Positions 43,218 to 54,775 of a DNA stretch of 64,000 nt are shown here, one piece after another (the stretch's first letter is position 1; each line of letters opens with the position of its first letter). The DNA lies in contig OY752144.1 of assembly GCA_963573315.1 (NCBI GenBank), positions 1,420,501 to 1,484,500 of the forward strand, given 5' to 3'. Source of the DNA: Entomortierella parvispora. Taxonomy: Eukaryota > Mortierellomycota > Mortierellomycetes > Mortierellales > Mortierellaceae. The notes under the pieces were generated by a model. That model did no database searches and was not told the origin of the DNA. It saw nothing but the letters and a program-made list of their open reading frames with translations. The translations under genes were made by a program, and so were the position numbers.

Positions 43218-46200
43218 ATGGCATCAACAACTCTGTCTGTGCCAGCAGGGGCACCCCCTATGCAAGGCCTTGCCCGAGGAACCGCCCTCCACAACGTCTC
43301 TGCCGAGAATGACCAAGACTTGATGTTCATGGCTGGTGCGTTCTCTATCTCTTTTTTCATGATGCATGCGACCTGCTTGTCCCCTTCTTCCCTCTTTTCC
43401 TGCCTTTTTTCCTTCCGTGGTTGACACGGAGAGCCTCATCTCCACTGTCACCACCTCCACCACCGTCCGCCCTTCCTGCCATGCATGCGTGTGACCCGCA
43501 GCGTATTGCTGTGTCGTCCCGTCACAATCCCGATCTGCCTTTCTTTTAACTTTCAAGACGACGCTTTGCATCGGATCCACGTTATTTAACAAGACAAACC
43601 TTTTCCTTTTTCAACACAGGCGAAGAAGTCGTGTTACTGGAGCGCATCGGCGGCGGTCTTTGCATGGTAAGAATAGTTGTCTCGATATCTGCTCTCACTG
43701 CTCTTAGATCTCCAAAGGCTCTACCAAGCCTCTGTGGGCACTCCATCTCAACGCCTGTCTCTGACTCTCAGTGTCAATCAATTACAATCCCATTTATCGC
43801 TCCAGGGGTACTGTGAGGGCGTCGTCGGCCGATTCCAAGAATCTGCGGTCGATTTTTCAACAGATGCCGCAACATCACCTACAACAAACTCAGAGCTAGA
43901 GCCACCTCTTTTACGGCCAAAAAGCCGATCAAGGGCGAGCTCTGCCACTTCAATTGCTTTGGAGAACAAGACTCGTGCCAATCCTGATGAGGGCTCAACT
44001 GTGATGCCACCAAAGATCATCAAAGTCAGCTCAACACTGGATGAAGAGGTCTCGCCTGCGCTCACGGTGCTGTCTCGACACACGCTAATGTCGGCCATGG
44101 CGATGGATTCAGGCGCTACTGAAAGGTCAGGGCCTAGGAAACTAATGAGTGAAGAGAACCTCAAGGTGGTATCAACTGTCGGTGGGGTTTCCATAGGGAG
44201 AAGACAGGTCTTATCATCACCACCAGCACCTGCCCATTCGACCGCACCAGTGATCCCGCCTAGATCATCCTCACGTCAATCTTCGAAGAGTTCTCAGGAC
44301 GCCCAAAATCGCCAATCGACTGCAGGAGTATCGCTTGGAACAAAGTCTTCGATGTCATCTATAGGCTCTTCCCGGGAACCAAAAAGCGGCTCTTTATCAA
44401 TCCCCACCACTAGTTCCTTATCACATCGTTCACTGGAACCCGCAACACAGGGATGCCGGAGCCCTGTCCCGCGTCCACTGCGATCGACACCCTCATCATC
44501 CAATAACTCGACTTCCTCAAGAGCAAATTCCCCTGTACCGTTTCAGCACATCCAGGGTGGTGCCGGCGTCGTCAGGAATGAGGCAGTGCCATCCAGTACA
44601 CCAGCCACACCTATCCCAGTCAAAAATCAAGAGGGACGGAGCAGGCGCCAATCTCTTGAGAACTCTGGAGCACAACAGCAGCAAGAGCATGAGCAGGATC
44701 AACAGAATCAACACGAGCATGATCATTATCTGCATTCGGTACTTGAGGACATTCGGTCGAAAACGCACCATGTCCTTCAAAAGGCTGGCTTCACTATGGC
44801 CCCTAATGCTGGATTATATGCGGACCACGGAACTAAGGAAGTCGATCTGACAGTAGTCCAGATGTCACCAGATGTTGCACAGCCTCCTCTCACCAAAACT
44901 CCCTCCCGACCCCGAGCCTCGTCAGAAGCCGTCATGAAGAATGATACTGATAATTTATCTTTGGCAAGATCCTCGGCTACTGGAGTAAGTTTTGCTCTGT
45001 CCACTGCAGAAAGTAACGCGGATAAGGAAAAGCCAAAGTCCAAGCATGGAATCTTTGGGAGACCACGTAGTCGATCGGTGAAAGAGAATGGCCCAAAGAT
45101 CGAGATCCCCCTGTCTTTGGAACAAAAAAGATCTATCTCACCGGGGCCAACATCGTCATCTCCAATTATGTCCAGGTTCGATCGACTTCGGCCTTGGGTA
45201 AAGTCTGAACAAAGACAAAGATCCAATTCTGGACCAGCACGGCACTTTGACTCGAATGTTCGACAGAAATTGAACGAATCCCAGGACAAAATATCTTCAA
45301 ATGTCGCGGAGACAGGAGACCGAGCAGCACGACCACGACAGCGCAGGACAAGTGAAGCAACGGCACATACCACGAGTAGCTTTATCACTACAAAATCTTG
45401 GCCAGGTTTATCCCAAGGCCAACAACAATACCAGTCTCAGCAAACAATGTCCTCGATCTCGCAAGTCTTGTCAATTTCCTCGGACGGCTCAAAAGCTCAG
45501 AAACATCGATCAAAGAATTGGTTTGGGATTTCAAAGAGAAGCTCTGCACAGTCAGTTGAAGATACTAGGAAACCTCATGTACTCGGCCATGGAATCGAAG
45601 GCGGGATTACCCCAGGGCGAGATTTCGCGCCCGCGCTGGATGAGGATGGTGAGGACGGAGACGACTTTGATGGGGCTGAAACAGACTATCATGACGATCA
45701 AGATGAGGACGGTATAGATGAGGATGATATCGGTTCCTCTAATGGCGCCAACTCAAGGCTGTTCGTGAATGACTACGGATTCATTTACGATCTGGATGAT
45801 GAAATGAACCAGGGGCAGGATCTGACCGGCAATGGCTCAACCGTTGGCGTGGATGGACTTGGGTCAAACGTGTCGACCGCTTCGGACCAGGACAGAAAGA
45901 AAATGATAAGAAAACAAAAGCTCAATCGTGAGAATGAGATCAAATGGATCCATGCAGCCACTCGACTGAACGCAGATAATGTGAGACGCTCAACCAAAGT
46001 AAGAACCAGCAGGTTGTCTAGAATTACCGATCCCGGGATACCTATTTCTTTTCTAACCGTCCCACCTATCCCGCCCTTTAGTACAAAAAACTAATCAGGA
46101 GGGGCGTACCCACATCTGTGCGAGGTCGGGTCTGGCTGTTCTTGGCCAAGGCGGATTTTTACCGACAACCAGGTCTATTTGAGGAGTTGCAGAAGCGTGA

Positions 46201-47131
46201 GCCTTTGCCGATCCACGAGGTTATTGAAAGAGACATCCACCGGTGCTACCCTGACCACGTTCACTTTCGGGATGGGATGGGCGGGACTGGTCAACAGGAC
46301 TTGCATTCAGTGTTGAAGGCATACGCCCATTACAAACCAAGTGTCGGGTATTGCCAGGGCATGGGGCGGTTGGTTGGAATGATGTTGATGCAAATGCCTG
46401 TCGAAGATGCGTTCTGGCTGCTGGTGGCAACGATCGAGGGCTACATGCAGGACTATTATACACCGACACTGAGACAACTACGGATCGATGCCCAGGTCTT
46501 TGAACGACTCCTAAAGGATCAGGATCCGGTGTTGGCAGACCATTTGCAGAAGAACGACGTGATTCCCTTGATGTATATGACTCAGTGGTTTATGACGCTC
46601 TTCACCATGAGTTTGCCATGGGCTTCTGTCTTGCGTGTCTGGGATGTGTTTTACTTTGATGGATGCAAAGCGCTCTTCAGGGTTGGACTGGCTATTCTGC
46701 AACTGTGTCGGGAACACTTGTTGAACAAGTGTCCGACCAGCTCAGAGTTGTTGGCGTATATCTTGCATATCCCCCTGGATATCCTGGGACCGAAGCCTTT
46801 GCTGGAAACCGCATTACTAATCAAGCTGAGGAAACACTCTGTCCAAAAGCTGATTGCGGTCACTGCAGAGTCTATGGATTCCAAAGCTGCAGCTCAAGAG
46901 AAGGAGAGGGAGAGAGAAAAACAGGAAAGGGAGCTCAAACATCAACAACAGCAACAACTGCCACCATTACCGCCGTCGCCCCGAGAAACAGAGTCCAAGG
47001 AGGAGAGTCTTAATACAAGTCAATCACGACCCCTCTCTGGATCAGCCGCGCCAGTGTCTTCAGGGTCTAGCTCTTTCTCACCATTAGGCGTGTTCAAGGC
47101 TCGGAAACGAGCAGGAACAGTCAATAAATAG
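43218..47131 (+). CDS. SH3-TBC domain Rab GTPase-activating protein
   Basis: Four exons from the ATG at 43218: 43218-43335, 43620-43666, 43806-45998, 46082-47131 (1135 residues). An SH3 domain is assembled from the first three exons: GTALHNVSAENDQDLMFMAG, then EEVVLLERIGGGLCM, then GYCEGVVGRF. A 700-residue Ser/Thr-rich disordered linker follows. The TBC domain (about residues 785-1005) starts at YKKLIRRGVPTSVRGRVWLF. It has the arginine finger motif IERDIHR and the glutamine finger in VGYCQGMGRLVGMMLMQM. Both dual-finger residues are present, so it should accelerate GTP hydrolysis on a Rab; which Rab is unknown. An upstream micro-exon (43007-43019) may add MCPATLALAATESTP. Confidence 0.85.
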
Positions 47132-47408
47132 AATTAATTGGATTGCCGACAACTGTTCGCATTGACGACAAGACCACACATTTTCATACTCTAATGGCAT
47201 TTGATGCAGACATAGATCTGACAACGATAGAGTTGAATTGATCAAGTCAACTGTTCCTAGTGCCTTTCGCCCTGGAAGAACAAGGAGGAGTCTCAAAAAC
47301 ACCTGGAGACAAACAATACAAGGGCTACTATTTTTTTCCTCTTTTAATATCCTTGAGGGAGTGAACTTCTACTAGAAAAGATTGCATCACAAACAGATAA
47401 AAAAACAT
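47132..47408. other. Short convergent 3' region
   Basis: Between the RabGAP gene and acyl-CoA oxidase; nothing but presumed 3' UTRs. Confidence 0.5.
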
Positions 47409-49830
47409 CTAAAGTTTGACATCGCCATGTTTCTTGAGGAGAGGACGAATGAACTCCTCATATCCATCGCAGACCTGTTTTTGGTTCAAGGGCTCGGTCT
47501 GAGCCTTGTCCCAAAGACGCTTATAAGCGTTGCCGTCGGCGGCACCCAAGGCTGAGTTCAACAAGAAATCGGGGTGATCAAAAGCATCGACCAAACCAAT
47601 GGCCTCATCTGCCAAGGACGCGACCAAGGCCTTGACCTGAGCTCTCAAGGACCGACACTGAGCAGGAGAGAAGTAGCCATCCTCCACAAAGTCACTCAAG
47701 TTTGTCTGGATGGTGTGCAAGGCATGCAGGTGCGAAAGACGCTCCAAAACCTTGACTGAAGGTCCTTGGGCACGGCGCTCTTCCTCCGTCTCGGGATCCT
47801 GAGCTGCATGGACCGATTGGATGAACCAAAGAACCATGGTGTACTGCGCGTGCGCGTGAGAGACACGGTAGCACTCAATGTTGTGGTCGGACCAAGTTTG
47901 ATGGTTAGCCTGATCTAAACCACCGGCTTCGACGGCATCACTCAACTCAAAGGCCAATCGTGCGCATCGGTGCTCAAAAGCTGCGAGCTGGACCGCGGGC
48001 TTGAGCCAGTCCTCGGGCTGGGCTACTGCACAGGCTGTGCGCTCGAACGCGTTCTTGTTCAAGGCCAACAACAAATACTTGGAGTAAGGCGTCACTTTCT
48101 CGGGCTGTGTCTTAGCCGTCTTGACCTCCTTCAATAGATAACGGGCCATCTGCTGAGTCAGGACATAATTGTCTCCCTCGTAGGTGTTGGAGGGGACGAT
48201 CGAGGCAAAGAGATGGGCAATACCAGTGAAATACGAGAATCCGTGACCACCCATCAATTTGCGGCATTCCTCTGTTCCAGCGGCGCCGATCGTAGTGCAG
48301 TATGACTTGAGAGCTGACGACATAGCATGGACCTCGGCCAGGGCATCAATGTTTCCAGATGAAAGATCCGTCATCAACGAAATGTATTTGCCCATCATCT
48401 CACTACCAGCCGCAAACAGAGCATAGGCCTGGGCAATCATGGGGAAAAGTCGGTTCTGGACCATTGGGTAGTTGATTACTTGAGTCTCCAAACCAGGGTT
48501 TAGGTCGGCATCGTTACGCGATGTGGGGTTGTTGAATTGACGACGGACAGTCAAGTAGCGAGTAGCAACAGTCGTGGCGCGACTAAGGTACAAGGCCATT
48601 TGCTTGATGAGGACTGAGCGCAACAAGACCATGGAACCATAAGAGAGCTACATTGCAAGTGGAAAGGACATAGAGCACCGTTTGTTAATCGTACAGAATA
48701 TTTAGATATGAGAAACAAAACCAAGCTATTCTTCTGCTTACCTTGGCGTGAGGAGGTTTTGTATAAACACCCTCCTTGGATACCTTTGAGAATCGCATCA
48801 GCATATTTTCGCGAGGAATACGGTACTTGTTGAAGCGAGCGACTATTTCGATCGAACAAAGGTCAGTTTCTTCTTTCATCTCGTATGCATCTCACTTCAG
48901 CTTCCGTTTGCAATAAAAATATTCCACCTACAGCCATTGTCCATCTTGTTGAAACCGTTGTAGGCTTTGGGGCCGATATCTCCAAGCTCGACTCCAGGGA
49001 AGGGCTTGTGATCGTCCAAAGATCTCAGAGGGACCACAAAAACATGTGCACCATAGTCATGACCTTTGATAAACAATCTAGCTTGAAGAACGCAATGTGT
49101 GGACAAACAAGCCAATCCTCCAATCCACCATTTCGAGGCCGTGAATGTCGTGCTGTTGATCTCCCACTCATCCGTTTCGGGAATAAACGTGGCCGTGGTC
49201 TCGAGCTTTGAAAGATTGGAACCATGGCCGAGTTCGGTTTGCGCGTAGCATCCCAAAATCTGATATTTCTCTGCGGGAGGGATCCACTTGTCAATCTGCT
49301 CTTCCGTTCCTTGAGAATTGATCACGGGAATGAAGGCACCATTGTGAAGGACGATCTGCATGTGGTCAAAAAGATGAAGTTTGAGTTAAAGAGATAGTCC
49401 AAGATATGTCAGACAAGACAAAATAATGAGAACTGCCACTTTACAGGAAGGGTGTCGTCAATAGCCTCCATCATGGTGGCAAAGTCAAGATCGTTCAAGT
49501 CGTGCTCCATCTTGATCTCGGCCAGGCGGGTCGACATGGCAATACCGCGCTTGACGGCATCCGTGTGGTTCAACCAACCCCTGCAAAGTCGATATTCATG
49601 ATAATGATGTGAACAATCGGCAGCTACCCTCGGCTCGATCATTTCTTGAGAGGTTTAACATACCAGTCGTCCTTGTTGAAGATGGGCTCCCGTGCGATCA
49701 AGTCGATAATGTAACGACGCTGCCCAACATTGGCGGCTCCGCCGTGGAGATAGTTGGTCATGTCGATGACATCAAAGCTGACCTTGGTTCGGGCATGAGC
49801 CATGTCCTTTTGATTTTGTGTCTCGGCCAT
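47409..49830 (-). CDS. Peroxisomal acyl-CoA oxidase
   Basis: Five exons on the minus strand: 49830-49664, 49580-49445, 49355-48932, 48842-48742, 48647-47409 (688 residues), phases consistent. It is the flavoenzyme of the first step of peroxisomal beta-oxidation: acyl-CoA is oxidised to trans-2-enoyl-CoA and hydrogen peroxide is formed. FAD and substrate motifs are LGCYAQTELGHGSNLSKLET, ASKWWIGGLACLSTHCVLQA and FNKYRIPRENML. The C-terminal half has RQFNNP, CRKLMGGHGFSYFTG and NTYEGDNYVLTQQMARYLLK with the catalytic Glu of the TYEGDN motif. The C-terminal tripeptide is VKL, a weak match to PTS1 (SKL), so import may need context. Hydrogen peroxide produced would be removed by catalase, encoded 5 kb upstream. 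Confidence 0.93.
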
Positions 49831-50647
49831 GATAGATAACACTTGAAAAGTAGAGATGGGGAGAAGGGATGATGGTGGAATGAATGAGGAAATAAAAAAA
49901 AAGGAATGAGAGAAGAGATGAGGAGGGTTGAAATAGCAAGAGTGAGCTTTTGGCTCGATAACCATGTGCGAGCGCGCAAAGTGGAAGCGAACTGAGTTTG
50001 CCCGCTCCACTTTCCGTCTTCCCTTTGTTGGCTTTGCTGGCTCTTCTCCCCCAGCTCTGATTCTGAGTTGTGCTTGTTGAAGTGGAGATGAGAAAGCAGC
50101 AGAGGGAGGGGCGGTTTGCACGCGAGAGGGCTGTTGCTCCGATCTGGCACGTTGCCGCGGTGCAGCACTACCTGAAAGGGGCAGACAATTCAATTCGGCT
50201 TTGAGTGTTCACTTGGTTATTTGTGTATGTGTGTGTGGTCTCGCATCGCATCGCATCGCGCCACCAGCCCATTCCTAGACTAAACTGAACTGAACACGAA
50301 AAATATCCCCTCTTCGGCTCTGTCTGCTCTTTGCCCTTGCATCCGTCACTTTCTGGCATTCACACCAGCCGCGTTCGCTTCAAACTGCGCCCCAAAGAAA
50401 ATCTGTGATGAAAAGTCGCGTTTTGTCTCCCAGCGTTTTGTCTCCCAAGAGCGTCTCTCCCTCTGACGTGTCCACGCACTTCACACCAGCCCTGGAATGG
50501 GCCCCGGGGCCCTGGAATAGTCGCGAAGACGACTCTTATACAGTACTTGATAATATGATCACGTGATATCACGTGGTCTGATTATATGAGCCACCGATCG
50601 GGATGGTCAAGTACGTTTTTCAGATATCGTTTTTTCACCTTTTAGGG
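49831..50647. other. Acyl-CoA oxidase promoter region
   Basis: Upstream region of the minus-strand oxidase gene and 5' flank of the tRNA. Contains a CATCG repeat (CGCATCGCATCGCATCGCG, about 50242). No gene seen. Confidence 0.5.
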
Positions 50648-50729
50648 CAAACTTCGGGTAGTGGTTATCCCGTGAGGTTTAGGCCCTCTGCCTTTATTGG
50701 CACGTGGGTTCAAATCCCACAGTTTGCAC
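50648..50729 (+). tRNA. tRNA-Leu (anticodon UAG)
   Basis: A perfect 7-bp acceptor stem (GCAAACT with AGTTTGC) has discriminator A at 50729. The D arm is GGGTAGTGGTTATCCC. The anticodon arm TGAGG-TTTAGGC-CCTCT has 4 of 5 pairs and anticodon TAG, reading CUA. A long variable arm (TGCC-TTTATT-GGCA) makes it class II, as expected for leucine. The T arm is GTGGG-TTCAAAT-CCCAC, which also serves as an intragenic B box. There is no intron. T runs at 50731 and from 50741 fit a Pol III terminator. Confidence 0.93.
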
Positions 50730-50767
50730 TTTTGCCTCCTTTTTTAATTTTTTTTTTTCGACCTGGT
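50730..50767 (+). terminator. Pol III terminator T runs
   Basis: TTTT starts 2 nt after the tRNA, with T6 and T9-10 runs further on. Confidence 0.7.
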
Positions 50768-51002
50768 CGGCGGATAGATCCTCGAAGTCATCAGTCAAGA
50801 CCAACGCGCAAGCAACCCGGTCTTCCTCTGGAGGAAGATCCTCTGAATTCGATTTTACTTTTTTTTATTTCTTTTGTCTATTACGTCGCAATCGAGTTAT
50901 GCGGGATGCTGGGTGTTTGAATGATGGTGGAAAAGGAACCAAGGTATATCAGATTGAGAGTATGTGTATTGCGTGTAGAGAGTATGAACGCGTGTTGCGT
51001 AT

Positions 51003-52578
51003 TTACTCGCTCTTGACATGATCGCCGTAGACAGGGACCGAGGGGTTCTTCTTCTGAGCCTCGACCTCGCCTCCAAACTCGACAACGGCAATACGCATCA
51101 AGCTGAGCAAGTTACGGGCAGCGTTCGAGTGATCGTACATGCCTCCGTTGAAGGCAGAAGTCATGTCCTTGCCGACACCCATCTTGATGTACTTTTCACC
51201 ACCAGGGTGCTCTGAAGCAAAGTCGGCCACATCGTAGACAACGCCCTCAAGCAAGATCCACTTCTTGTTGTCGTTCTTGCAAGCATGTTGGAAATCCTCA
51301 TAGGACAAGATAGGCAACTCTGAGATAGGGGTACCCCACTGAAGCTTGGTCTTCTTCTCCATGACTTTCTTCTCGATCATCTGAAGCTGACCCTTGCGAA
51401 CTTCGTTCTCGGGGAAAGTCTTCAAATGAGTAGCAAGACCGAAGAAGGCACAGGTGGCAATCAACCACTTTGTGGGATCATACTGGTAAAAGCGAATGGC
51501 ATTCCTGTAATCCTGAGGGAACTGGTGGTGGAAGTTGTGGTAGCCCTCGCCCAAGGTCATGAAGGCAGTAATGAAGTGGTCGCGGGGAGTATGACGATCG
51601 TCGAAGGGGCCCTCACCGAGCCAATGGGCCAAAGAGTTAACACAGAATGTGGCGTGGTGGACAAAGACGAGACGAGCCACGGCAGCAAAGAAGTAGCCTC
51701 CGCGCCAATCACCCCAACCAAGACCAGCAACCAGAGTAGGGAAAACAAATCCCATGAAGAGCACGAGAGAGAGGTAGTTCTTATGCTGCCACTGAACCAA
51801 CTTGCTCTTGTTCAAGTCGTCAACATCCGCGTGACCAATCTTCCATCCAGGGCGCTTGACCAACATCCAGCCCAAGTGTGAGAAGAACAAACCACGGTGG
51901 GCACTATTAAGAGGGAAAGAATCAGGTACAGGTGAGTATTATGACCAGGTAGAGAAGAAAAAAGTCCAAAACATGCCGGAACCTAGCAAATAAATTTTGG
52001 AAAGACAATTGTTGTTGGGGGAGATTCCCCTTTCATAGATCGTTCAACTGGGTGAACAAAAACCTACCTGTAGGGATCCTTCTCGGTATCAGTCCAGCGA
52101 TGGTGAGCACGATGGCCGCGGGACCACCATTTGATGGAGCCCTCAACAGCACCGGCGCCCAACAAAGCCAAAGCAAAACTCATAGCAGGGCCGGCAGTGT
52201 ATGCACGATGTGCCCAGAGACGATGGTAACCTACCAGAGAAACGTTTGGTTAGAGTCTCGCAAGCAATCTCCAGAGGGAAGGCAAAGAGAGGAGCAAGAG
52301 GACATACCAGCGGTAATACCAAGGCCAGTGGCAAAGTAATAGATAACGGACCAGATCAAAGTCTTTCTTTGAATCTCGGTCGTCAAAAGTCCATAAATGG
52401 CGATCAAAGGCGTAAGCCCCAGGCCAAGGACATGCTTCCAGTCCAAAAACTTGTGAATATTGGACACGGTAACCTTTTCAGGGAAGAGTGGGGGAAGCTC
52501 CTGGTGAAGGAGAGGATCCCTCCGAGTCTCGGTGCTCGAGGCGGGGACGGTGAAAGATGGGGGAAGAGGGGTAGCCAT
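51003..52578 (-). CDS. Acyl-CoA delta-9 (stearoyl-CoA) desaturase with cytochrome b5 domain
   Basis: Three exons on the minus strand: 52578-52308, 52230-52068, 51903-51003 (444 residues). It introduces the first double bond into palmitoyl- and stearoyl-CoA in the ER membrane, using electrons via its own cytochrome b5. The three histidine boxes are HRLWAHR, HRAHH (in [20 protein letters not shown]) and HNFHH (in [20 protein letters not shown]). Hydrophobic spans precede and separate them. The fused b5 domain (about residues 320-410) has heme ligands in HPGGEKYIK and YDHSNAAR. The protein closely resembles the Mortierella alpina delta-9 desaturases as I remember them, including the MATPLPPSF start and the KKNPS near the C-terminus; this is the best taxonomic clue in the window. 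The first intron splits the codon before histidine box 1, the second the codon after KDPY. Confidence 0.96.
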
Positions 52579-53640
52579 AGCTATGTTTTTGGGGTTTAGG
52601 TCGTTATCGAGTGAGAGAAGTGACTGGAAGGGGTCGAGGAAAGAAAGAAGGTGGATCGAGCACAGAGATCGTTCAGGCGAGAAAAGATTAGAGCTTCAAC
52701 GACCTTTCTTTTCAAAAAAACAAAACAAAGAAAAGGTACAAATGAAGGAGAGGAAGGAGAGGAGGGAGGGAAAAAGGGCATCACGAGGAGTCCTCTCTTT
52801 TAAAGGGTTGTTGAGCTCAACCCATCAATCTTTGTGCTGACCTTTTTTTTTTCGAATTAGGTCAAGTGTGGAGAACACCGACGGATTCGGCCAGTTCCAC
52901 ATCCAGGGGCACTGTCTCGGCGAATGGAGAGGCACCGCTCGGACTGGCATGGATCGAAGATCAAACACCGCCGAGACGGATCGCATTTTGTTGGGTTCGA
53001 GTCGTCGTCAACGGCCGCTCTGATTCGAGGCCAGATCTAAAAGCTGCTTGTCAGCCCGAATCTTTTTTTCTTTTATTTCTCATCGATTTGACATTATTCA
53101 GGGGTCTATGGGCAACCTTGAGAATACGGGGCCAGCCTACACGATCGAAGGACTTCTTCACTCGATCTTCTCCTTTGCCATAAGACGTAAACCATACCTA
53201 CAGTTGTCTGGTGATGCGTAGCGAGATTGGTGCTGTCACTGAGCATCGCTATTGTTTCGCCGAAAAATGGAGGTCTCGTTTGAAGGACACTTGTTTGACA
53301 CATCTGCAGTGATCTTCGTGCTGCAGAGTGGCTGTTGGTGCCACAAGTGGCGACGACATCACGACATCCAGAGTGAGCGAGCCCACACTCACCTGGCCGA
53401 ATGCGCCAGGTTGGTGGCGAGCAAGTTTGGTGGCAATGTTACCACGTGACCTGATGTGACTGTCCCTTGTGTTGTTGAGATTTCCGGGAGGGATCAGCGC
53501 TCAAGAGCCGCCGCATTCACATTAACTCCTACTTGCCTCCATTGACCGTGAAGTGCATTCCATCGTCTCTTCTTCTTCTCCACTCCACTCCGCTCCTCCT
53601 CTACATCGCCCCCCTTTCTTCCCGCTTCTCTATTCTCGCC
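52579..53640. other. Divergent intergenic region (desaturase / uS15m)
   Basis: About 1.06 kb; purine-rich near the desaturase start. No gene is supported. Confidence 0.5.
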
Positions 53641-54775
53641 ATGTTCGGTCTGCGCACAGCCCTGCCTGGCGCTCGCTCCCTCGGTAACTAACCCTCAGGA
53701 ACCAAACGACTCAAGGATAGCGTTGCCACTGTTCATTCATCAGAGCTGAATCTAATCTCGGCTGCTTTCTTTCAATCATAGCTGCCTCATCAAAGCCAAC
53801 GACCACCGCCAGCTCATTTCACACATCTGCGTCTGCTCTTGCTAGGCCTCGCAGATCTCGCAAGGACGTTGTGATTCAGGTCCGCAAAAACAACCTCCAG
53901 AAACGGGAATTGAAGCGCCTCGAGGTGGAGAACTCGACTCCTGATTACATCATTGGCAAGGAGACCGAATTCACACGCTCCCTCTTGAGACCTCAGTCAG
54001 TCTTCCAGGCGCCCTTGGCTGCTATCAAGCCTGTGACGGACAGCAATGCCGCCGCTCCTGCCACCACTAGCAGCAAGAGCGCCTTCTCGTTCTCTCCCTC
54101 ATCATCATCGTCCATCTTCGGATCATCCTCTTCTTCGTCCAGGACACCTTTGGTGGTCTCGACATCTGAGCCTTCAGGATACCAGCACTTTTTAGAGGAT
54201 CAGGAGGTTGATTTGCTTTTCAACAAGGTCCCAGAAGTCCAGGTTCAGGAGCTGATGGTGCGATCAACGCTTGTCAATGAGAAGAACCAGTTGCCCATTG
54301 AGAGGCAGAAGGCTGAGCTTGTCCGCCGCATCACTGCCTTGGAGAATGGAAACGCGAAGCAGCTTACGCTCGAGAATGTCCGGAGGGCACGTTTGGCTTT
54401 CCAGAGAATGGAGGGTGATACTGGAAGTCCCGAGGTCCAAGGTAAATTACTCGGCTATTCGGCGGCCAAAAACTCTTGGAATGGCATCCTAAGGACTGTA
54501 TCAGTACGATGTAACGCTGTTCGATGGAATCGTCTGTCTAACCCGTCATTCTCGTAAAAATAGCCGCCGTGATGACTGTCAGGATCCAGAACTTGCACAA
54601 CCACATTCAGAACAACAAGAAGGACAAGCACAACTACCGTCGTCTTCGCATGTTGATCCATCAGCGCCAGACAGTGCTGAAGTACTTGAAGAAGACATAC
54701 CCAGACCGTTACCATGTCTGCCTTGATCGCTTGGGACTCGAGCCAAGGGCCATTGAAGATGAGATTGTCATCTAG
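53641..54775 (+). CDS. Mitochondrial small-subunit ribosomal protein uS15m
   Basis: Three exons: 53641-53683, 53782-54441, 54564-54775 (304 residues). It is a mitochondrial small-subunit ribosomal protein of the S15 family (yeast Mrps28). The presequence is MFGLRTALPGARSL continued by Ser/Thr-rich sequence. A fungal N-terminal extension of about 210 residues includes a Ser-rich linker (SSSSSIFGSSSSSSR). The S15 core is unmistakable: RRARLAFQRMEGDTGSPEVQ, then the third exon with AAVMTVRIQNLHNHIQNNKK and DKHNYRRLRMLIHQRQTVLK. The DTGSPEVQ motif contacts 16S-like rRNA helix 22. The second intron splits the codon after EVQ; without splicing the frame runs into GKLLGYSAAK and loses the core. Confidence 0.93.

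Noticed and set aside
44777-45388. 203-residue open frame antisense to the RabGAP linker
   Set aside because: Antisense shadow of a Ser-rich disordered coding region.
52985-53000. GGGTTCGAGTC, resembling a tRNA B box
   Set aside because: No acceptor stem, D arm or anticodon arm can be folded around it.
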